Shown here: positions 57,151 to 64,000 of the stretch, in pieces | How the letters are laid out: the number at the start of each line of letters is the position of its first letter | How positions within the stretch are numbered: position 1 is the first letter of the stretch | From: Cycas panzhihuaensis | Taxonomy: Eukaryota > Cycadophyta | Assembly: GCA_023213395.1 (NCBI GenBank) | Contig: CM041465.1 | Span: forward strand, 226,431,741-226,495,740 | Direction: 5' to 3' | Length of the DNA: 64,000 nucleotides | Made by a program: the position numbers and the translations under genes | The notes under the pieces: model-generated | The model's input: the letters and a program-made list of their open reading frames with translations, nothing else | Told to the model about the DNA's origin: nothing | Databases searched by the model: none

Positions 57151-59679
57151 TGTTTCACGGCTTCGAGGAATGGATACGGAATCAAACTTCGAGTAAGTGC
57201 GGTATGTCTCTTGCATTATTATTGCTTTTTCTTGGATGTTTGCTTGCGTATACGCATGTGTATGACTTTGTGGGCGACCTTGTAGTCGTCCACACCTATC
57301 TTAACCTATGGCGACTATAGCGGGGCACACTCCTAGCGAGTGTGGCACCACAGTGGTATTACTTCCGCGTGCGCCCTCATCGCTCCGGGATCCACTAGGT
57401 TTGTGCCACCTCCACGTGTGATGACTCATCATCGTTTGGTCAACTTGCCACCCACTCGAGCCTATTTTTGCTCCTTTGGACCCGTTTGTTGGCTTGTTTG
57501 CTCACAGGTGGGTGTTTTAGCGTTATGTCGACCTTTTCGATTCGCCCCAACTGGGTGGTTGGTGGGCCCTATTCTCGACCCTAGTAGCGTCTGCTTGATT
57601 TTTGTGATGCTGGCGGAATATTCTGCGAATATTCGTGACTCTGGCATCTCAGTTGTTTTAAAAATCCGTGGCAATTTCGCATTTATTACGAAGCGCCACG
57701 TGGCTCAGCTTTATTTCTCTTCGGTGCGCCCTAATCGCACACTTTAGGGTTTTGCTTGAGTACTTAAGCCCTTTTGGCTCATTTTCAAGGATCTTTTGGC
57801 TCACTTTTGGAGTTGCTCTCAAGAAAAACACTCTCTGCTTTCTGCTCTTCTCTGCATTTGTTCTTTGCTGGACTGCACCTCTTCATACGATTGCCCGGCT
57901 CTCCTTTGGCTTGGTGAGACATTCTCTCGGCCCTCAAACGCCTTGGAGGGCTCCTTTGAAGCGGTTTCGGTGGTTTCTACCAGGCGATCTATGAGTTTCC
58001 GTTTGCGGTGTCTCCGTCACACTTAGTAGCGGGGACCCTAGCTGCTCCACTCCGGATCTGGGCTATTTTTCCGGCCCTTCTTGACATCCTTTAGGCGAGG
58101 CAAATCCCTTGCCTCCCTTCCTAGTACTCTTCATTTTGCATTTGTCTTTTGTGATGTTTATGCTTCAGCTTATTTGTTCCTACTTGTTTCTTGAGAGTTA
58201 GTTTTCCTCCCTTTGGAGGACTGTTATACCACTCTCCCTGTGCTTCTTACTGTGTTTCTTTGTCCAAGGCGTGGCGTTGAGGGTTGCATAGGTTTTGGAG
58301 AGGCTGGGTAGATTCCGTACCACCTTCCATGCTCCCTCTGGCTCAAAGCCCTCCAAAGCCTCCCTCTCGCCCCGTGCTACTCTTGGCTTGTAAACAAGGG
58401 TTTGAAGACTCCCTTTGGTCGCCCAAACCAGCACTGTCACAGGTTGCAGCGCTGATTTGGGACCCTTTGTTCAGGTTTGGGTGCCATCCATAGGCCCCAA
58501 CCACGGGTTCTTGCTTCACCCTTGCTCCCCGGTCACCCGGTTTGCTCCCCGTAGCATCCCGGCCCTCGTGGATATCTTTGGGTCTCTCTTGCCCCTTTTT
58601 TCAGCCATTTTCCAGCCTTGGTTCTTGACTTTCTCCTCGCTGCCTTGTGGCTCCCGGGGGAGGTTGGGGCACCGTTTGCGGGAAGTAGGCCACTCCGAGG
58701 CTTGCCTTGTTGTTTCCTTTCATTTGGATCACTTTCCCTTGGTATTTTCCTTATTGGACTAACACTAACACATGTATATTTAGACTCTTGTTTATGTTGC
58801 TAGACATATATTGTTAGATCTTTGTGTTGCATGTTAGTGTTCTTCCTTCAGGAAGAGGGAGACCCTTGTTGCTTGCAGGTACTCGAGGCAGCGGAGAACG
58901 TTGCCCATTGGCCTCTCTACTGGTAAGTGCTCTTTGCATGTATCATGTTTTATGCTATCTCATTTACTAGTTAGCGTTCCTTTCCTTCCTTTGGTATCGC
59001 ATTTACTTTCCCGGGGAGGGTAAGGAACCCCCTTTTTCACCATAGCTACATCCCGCATCCCAGACGTCGGCGGGGTGGTTAAGTGCTCCTCGTGGAGGCT
59101 TCGTCATCTCGCACGCCTTCGGCCCAGGTGCACGCTTCCTTCCTCTTCGCTACCCTTGTTCTTCCTTTTATTCCTTTCTTAGTAATTAGAACATTGAAAG
59201 ATTAAAAGGGGAAATTGCTTTTGTATTTGTTTGCGATTTGTTTGCCTTGTTGCATGCACCCTCTATTATCCGTAGGAAAGATTGTAAGAGTTTTCTTTGT
59301 CCTTACCTTTCCTTCCTTCTCCTTAACTGCACGAGCGCCTTGCTTCCCGCATCGCTCGTATACCCGGTTAGGTTGCATAGGTTTGCTCTTGGCTTATCTC
59401 TATTAGGTTCCTTCTCTCTCCCTTCTGGCCACCCAAGGGTGGGAGGGTCCTACTCCCAGGCCAACTCAGGTTCGTCCTGCGTACCTTCGCCCCTTGCTCA
59501 AGGTGGTGAAGGGTCACCCAATAGTAGCCATACTCCATTGCAGATCCCGAACTCGCGCTCCGGCGCACGGGGCGCTCTGCGTGGTAGTTACCCGCCTTTT
59601 AGGTTCCACTTTCTATCATTTCATCACTTACTCCTCCCACGCCTATCAGTTAGGTAGTTATCCCGTAGCAGCGCGTCCA
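57151..59679 (+). repeat. Element F 3' LTR
   Basis: 2529 bp, aligning end to end with 45764-48263. Ends GCGCGTCCA and is followed by GTCTC. Confidence 0.92.
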
Positions 59680-59684
59680 GTCTC

Positions 59685-60612
59685 TAGTCTCATTTATAGT
59701 GCTCCACCACAATTATTAACACTCTTGCCACTGCATATATTCTTATTTATGATTTAAAATAGAGTAAGATAATGATGCTTGTTTTATCTTGGGCAACTTC
59801 TATTTAGCTTAGGTTGCACCATGTTTGGCTATTAGGTTACACTTGGACATCTCTAACCATAATGATTATTAGAGGTGATAAATGATGATGATAATATCTT
59901 ATGATGATATGGTTGTGTGCCCGCAAATGTTCATAACATTAATTTAGTTGCATGTATTGGGTATCTCTTCTTGTAGAAAGCCTAAGCATGATGCGACTTT
60001 TTTGAGTTTTAAATATTTAGGCTAAATAGGCCACTCCTTGGGTGACCTTACTCTTCAATTTCTCATGGATTAATGATTGCTACTAGCATAGGAACCCTAT
60101 TATTTATTTCTCAAGGATGCCTCAAAAGAATTTTCTTTATTTTAATTTATTGTTCAAGTAGTCTAGGGTTACTATGCAAGCTATAAGTGGCAATGACTTT
60201 AGAAAATTAGCTAACAGGGCTATGGAGGATGCCCATAAAAGGGCTACGAAAGCCACCAAACTATCTTGGAATACCTTGATGTCTTCCTCCTAACATGCTT
60301 ACATCTCCTACAACCTTCTAAAGTTGTTATAACTTTACACATGTTGAGCAAGAAGAAAAAACCCTTGAAAAATTCTGACAAATAATGGACTCATAGACTC
60401 TCATATTTTAAAATTTCAGTGCTAAGAGAAATTTAAGCTCATTTCTTCCTATTCATTAATAATCTTAATAAATTTTGATAAAATTTCCTTTTTAAACAAA
60501 CCTATAAAGTTTCACACATTATTAGTTACCAAATTGATCCATAATCAATAACAGTAACTCACTATAGTTCGAATATTACAAGTGGAGTAATTGATTATCA
60601 ACCTATAATAAA
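59685..60612 (-). other. Element E leader, LTR-proximal part
   Basis: AT-rich. A plus-strand frame near 60180-60290 (KLANRAMEDAHKRATKATKL) has a natural look but is antisense to E and unrecognised. Otherwise nothing seen. Confidence 0.45.
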
Positions 60613-60630
60613 ACCCACTCTGATACCAAA
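60613..60630 (-). other. Element E primer-binding site
   Basis: On the minus strand TTTGGTATCAGAGTGGG follows the LTR. Initiator-Met type. Confidence 0.8.
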
Positions 60631-60993
60631 TATAGAATTTTTAGGATCAAAATTGGAACTATGTAGTTACAAAGAACACACAATAAAGTAATACTCCATA
60701 ATATCATAATGAATTCATCAGAGAGACAATATAGTATTAGGTAGAATTAGTCTATCTATGACCTTTAAATTCATTCATTCGAAATGACCTTCCAAATTGT
60801 TCTTATAATATATATGATACACCTTAATATATGAATTCATTCAGTAATGACCCATAAAAGAAGTTGTAACTAAATGAAACATATCACATCCCCATTTAGG
60901 ACCTTAATAACTTCCATTTAGGTAGTCCTTGATGACTTACTCATCAGTTTATCCTCATATGAATTTGTTCATATATAAACATTAATTCTAATA
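60631..60993 (-). repeat. Element E 5' LTR
   Basis: About 363 bp, matching 42695-43105 with an internal deletion of roughly 40 bp. Both ends show TA where TG would be expected. Confidence 0.82.
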
Positions 60994-63633
60994 GATATCA
61001 CATTAAAACAATGGAGGTATTTAAGACAAATATGAGTCAATATAGCAAATGAAATTATTAATGATGGGTTAAGCTCTTTTATAACCAATTTATAACTATT
61101 GTTGTAGAATACTCATCTACATTGAGGGGTTAACAACATAATAATAGTCTTCAATACCTTGGCAAAAACCCTTAGGAGGTAGATATAGTAAAAAGGAATC
61201 CACCTCCTAAGTGACTTCTTCTACAAGCTACCTTAATATTATTGAATTGATTTAGGGGACACCACATGTCAACACATCACCTTTGTACTAATTATTTCTA
61301 ATTACCACACTGCCTAACTAATAGTTAATATCTCGTGACATGGGTCACAACATCATCGACATGCTTAAAAGGCTCATTCTTCTTTTTTCTCCCCCTTTCT
61401 TTTTTTTTTTCCTTACAAACATTATACTTTTATTTGTATAAATTCTTAAAAATATATAAATTTGGTTGTTGCGAATATTATTAGATTAGAAGTTATTTAT
61501 AGACATTAATTACTTTTTGTATTATAACTTAATCTAACCAATACACAATCACAATATATGAAATCTTGCATTGATAATTCTTTAGAGAGTTACAAACAAC
61601 ACATAAGGGATGATGTTTAATTAGTTGTAGATAATTTAAGTTTTAAGCTTTCTAGATCTTCTTGTTCTAAATATAATAAAGTCATTTAGCCCTTCTTATT
61701 ACCCACATCATATCACATCCACTAAAAATAATATAAGGAATTAAATTGAAGAGGATGACAATGGATAATTAATTAATTAATTAATTAATGATGGTGTTTA
61801 TGAATAAGAATTAGATTCATTTAATAAAACCTCATTTGAATTGCGAGGGATTCTCTATTAAAGATATATAAAGGGTATTTCAACCTCATAAAAAAATAGT
61901 ATTCACGTTTTTCAAATATTTTAAAATTATAGAAAATAATATGTATTATTTCCATAAGTACTGTGCCATAAGAAAATTTTTAAGATAAAATAATATCAAT
62001 AATATAAGAAGAATATTATCAATAATACACATTATTCTTTTTGACATCAACTTGTATTAATTACTTTTTAAGAAATTTTATTGATATGCATCGATCTTCA
62101 CTATCAATCCTTGTTTTAAATAGTAAACTACTTTTGGTGCCACCTTAGCGTAACCTCTCTTATAGTTGAATAAAACATACACATAATTTAATTAATCTAT
62201 GTACAAACTAACAAAACATTTATGGAAACTTTTCACTACATAGTTATAAAATTAGATCATTAGTTAGAGAGTGAATGATTATTCCATAAGATTGCAAGAA
62301 TATATGAAACATTCTTAATTTACATATTCCAATAATTTGATTTTGCCTTTATTGTATTATTTTCCATTTGACATCTTATCTTGTCAATGCTGAAGTCATT
62401 TGGATGACAACTTTGGTTTCTTTTCATTTAATATATTCTACCTTTATCTCATAATCTGTTGTCACTTGCTCCACCATTAGCAATGCTAATAAAAGGATAT
62501 CCATTTGTTTAGTTACTAAAAGAGGTTAATATATCAAGGTCATTTGTGTAGATTAAGTGACCTTAGGATATATTGTTAGCATTAGTCTTTTAGTGAAATG
62601 TACTTTATGTGCATTTAGATATAATTTTAGATTCATGTAATTAGGTAGAAAAATCCTAGCCCTAATACTTACCCTCAATAATAAAAGACAAAATTTCAAG
62701 GAGGGAGTCATTATTCATTCTTATTTCCGAGCTTTGCTCTCATATCTTGTTTCATATCTTTTTTATTCTCCATTGCTATTGTGTGTATGCGAGTGATTTA
62801 TTTCTTAGATCCATCCTTCCTTCATGTGATATTTGAGCTAGAAGGAGATCTATTCACTCCATTCCACTTGCATAGTATTATTTTGTCTCTCCTTCACCTT
62901 CAATGTGAAGTATTGGGAGTCTACTTATTATTTTTAAAATTTTGAGAGTTTTTTTTATCATGCAAAGCTTGTATTTTATTTATAGAATATTTTAATATAC
63001 TTTATTTATTTACAGGTACATTAAAGATCAAAGTTGTTAGTCAGAAGAAGGTTTCTTGGCTTTAGGCTCTTATAAAAAATTAGCCTTTTATTAATCTTTA
63101 TAGCTAATTTTAAATTTTACTAAGAGTAATTCAATTAATTTTTTATCATAAATCAATTGTCAGTTATAAAATATATGTTGTAAATTTATAGGGTAAATTT
63201 TTAGCTACTTGTAGATGCCAGAAATAAGCCTAAACTACTTGAAAAAAGACTGTTTAGCTCCATAGAATGTAAAAATTAAAAGTTATCTGTTTTGGCTAAA
63301 AATTTGCAAGGAGGGACACCCAAGTAAGATAAATATTTTTATCTTCTACATCATCTCTAAATTCTACCATAATCAGCCTAAAAAAGTAGAAGTTTAGTCA
63401 GTCTTAGTTTGATTATGTTTTACAGAAAAGTTTTAAAAATTTTTAATGCATGTCAAAATTTCTTAAGGGTTTTAGTAGGTCTAGCCTCAAGATATCCAAA
63501 AAATCAAGTTTTATTATATTTAATATACCAGAGAGAAATATTTCTTTAAAATTTAGAGTTCTTGTAAAGAAAATCTCATAGTAGTTTTAGCGAGTTTCAT
63601 GCTATTCCTGCTAATTTTTATAAGTTTTACCAT
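60994..63633. other. Unassigned AT-rich sequence
   Basis: No gene or element edges seen. Contains a short (TTAA)n run at about 61766-61789. Confidence 0.5.
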
Positions 63634-64000
63634 TGTTGGAGTGTAATGTTATCACTCAACTCCCTCTTACCTACCAGGATTATACACCTCAATTTAGACA
63701 TGTGACGCTCAACATGTGAAGGTAAGTTAAGGTAAGTTGAGTTAGTTTATTTGAATTAAGTTACATTATTTTATTATTAATTTGAATTTAGGGGTTGAGG
63801 AGTTTTCCTCCTCCCCCAAAACTATTTATATTATGGGGTGTACAACCCTGGTGTCTTTAGACACCGCCTCCAACATTTGAGAAATTTGTAATACTCATTT
63901 CTGCTACAATGGATTGAACAACAATGTTTTCATGTGTTTATGCTATTGTAATGATACATTGATACATTGATACAATATTGGTTTATGGTTATTTGATATA
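63634..64000 (+). repeat. Third LTR of the B family, cut by the window end
   Basis: 367 bp starting TGTTGGAGTGTAATG, colinear with 7145-7512 and 19247-19614, with more substitutions than those two have from each other. The GGTGTCTTTAGACACC hairpin is perfect here. No polypurine tract precedes it, so it is a 5' LTR or a solo LTR. The window ends before the expected primer-site array. Confidence 0.9.

Larger units (their letters stand above)
45764..59679 (+). mobile_element. Element F: Ty3/gypsy Tat-like retrotransposon with pol deleted and antisense ORF
   Basis: A 13.9-kb GC-rich element in an AT-rich setting. LTRs of about 2.5 kb start TGTTTC and end CA, with an identical GTCTC TSD. Internal order: TGGCGAC-type primer site, gag, protease, start of the RT region joined to the integrase C-terminus, an AT-rich stretch, an antisense plant-mobile-domain ORF, a hairpin cluster, an RNase H-like ORF and the 3' LTR. 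Long LTRs, antisense extra ORFs and an additional RNase H are features of the Tat lineage. RT core and integrase core are absent, so F is non-autonomous. Confidence 0.9.
42695..60993 (-). mobile_element. Element E: old Ty1/copia retrotransposon lacking RT, split by F
   Basis: Minus-strand element with 5' LTR at 60631-60993 and 3' LTR at 42695-43105. A polypurine tract lies beside the left LTR and a primer site beside the right one. Flanks GATAA (42690-42694) and GATAT (60994-60998) are a probable decayed TSD. The internal part keeps a zinc-knuckle trace, protease, GAG_pre-integrase and integrase, but RT and RNase H are missing. Element F is inserted in the leader. Confidence 0.85.

Overview
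The window is repeat-dominated plant nuclear DNA. I could not support any ordinary host gene. The plant assignment rests on four Ty1/copia elements with initiator-Met-type primer sites, a Ty3/gypsy element of Tat-like layout, two L1-type LINEs with a DUF4283/CCHC ORF1 and a C-terminal RNase H, and an antisense fragment of the plant-specific 'plant mobile domain'. Deep nesting, very decayed but still alignable LTRs and little evident DNA removal suggest a large, slowly turning-over genome. A gymnosperm is my best guess, not a demonstration.

Layout (my element names). A: an old minus-strand copia element from its 5' LTR at 20907-21153 down to a 3' LTR remnant at 1851-1954. Its 3' LTR is cut by a LINE (LINE-1, 1-1850, 3' part only). 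Its leader is cut by B, a plus-strand copia-derived element at 7145-19984 with 738-bp LTRs and TSD GGTCA. B is itself cut inside its only open reading frame by a 6.3-kb minus-strand LINE (LINE-2, 12218-18521, 16-bp TSD). This is a three-level nest. Next, 21154-23730 is AT-rich old repeat sequence. D: a plus-strand copia element, 23731-34248, whose 3' LTR is split by C, another plus-strand copia element at 28270-33948. 34249-42694 is AT-rich sequence with a few decayed coding traces. E: a minus-strand copia element, 42695-60993, whose leader is split by F, a GC-rich 13.9-kb Tat-like gypsy element at 45764-59679 with 2.5-kb LTRs and TSD GTCTC. After unassigned AT-rich sequence, a third LTR of the B family begins at 63634 and runs off the window.

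What stands out. (1) The B-family LTR ends in a tandem array of eight 41-43-bp units, each carrying a primer-binding-site sequence, and the LTR edge falls exactly at a unit edge. (2) B has no pol but, with the LINE removed, keeps an unbroken 232-codon gag-derived ORF behind a 4.3-kb leader with hairpins, so it looks like a non-autonomous family mobilised in trans. (3) F has lost RT through integrase core but carries an antisense plant-mobile-domain ORF, apparently with its own flanks, plus an RNase H domain beside the 3' LTR. (4) LINE-2 couples ORF1 and ORF2 by an ATGA stop/start overlap.

All protein-coding regions except the split B ORF are broken by stops or frameshifts. The older copia elements show the C-to-T decay expected of methylated repeats. 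No element appears able to move by itself in its present state.
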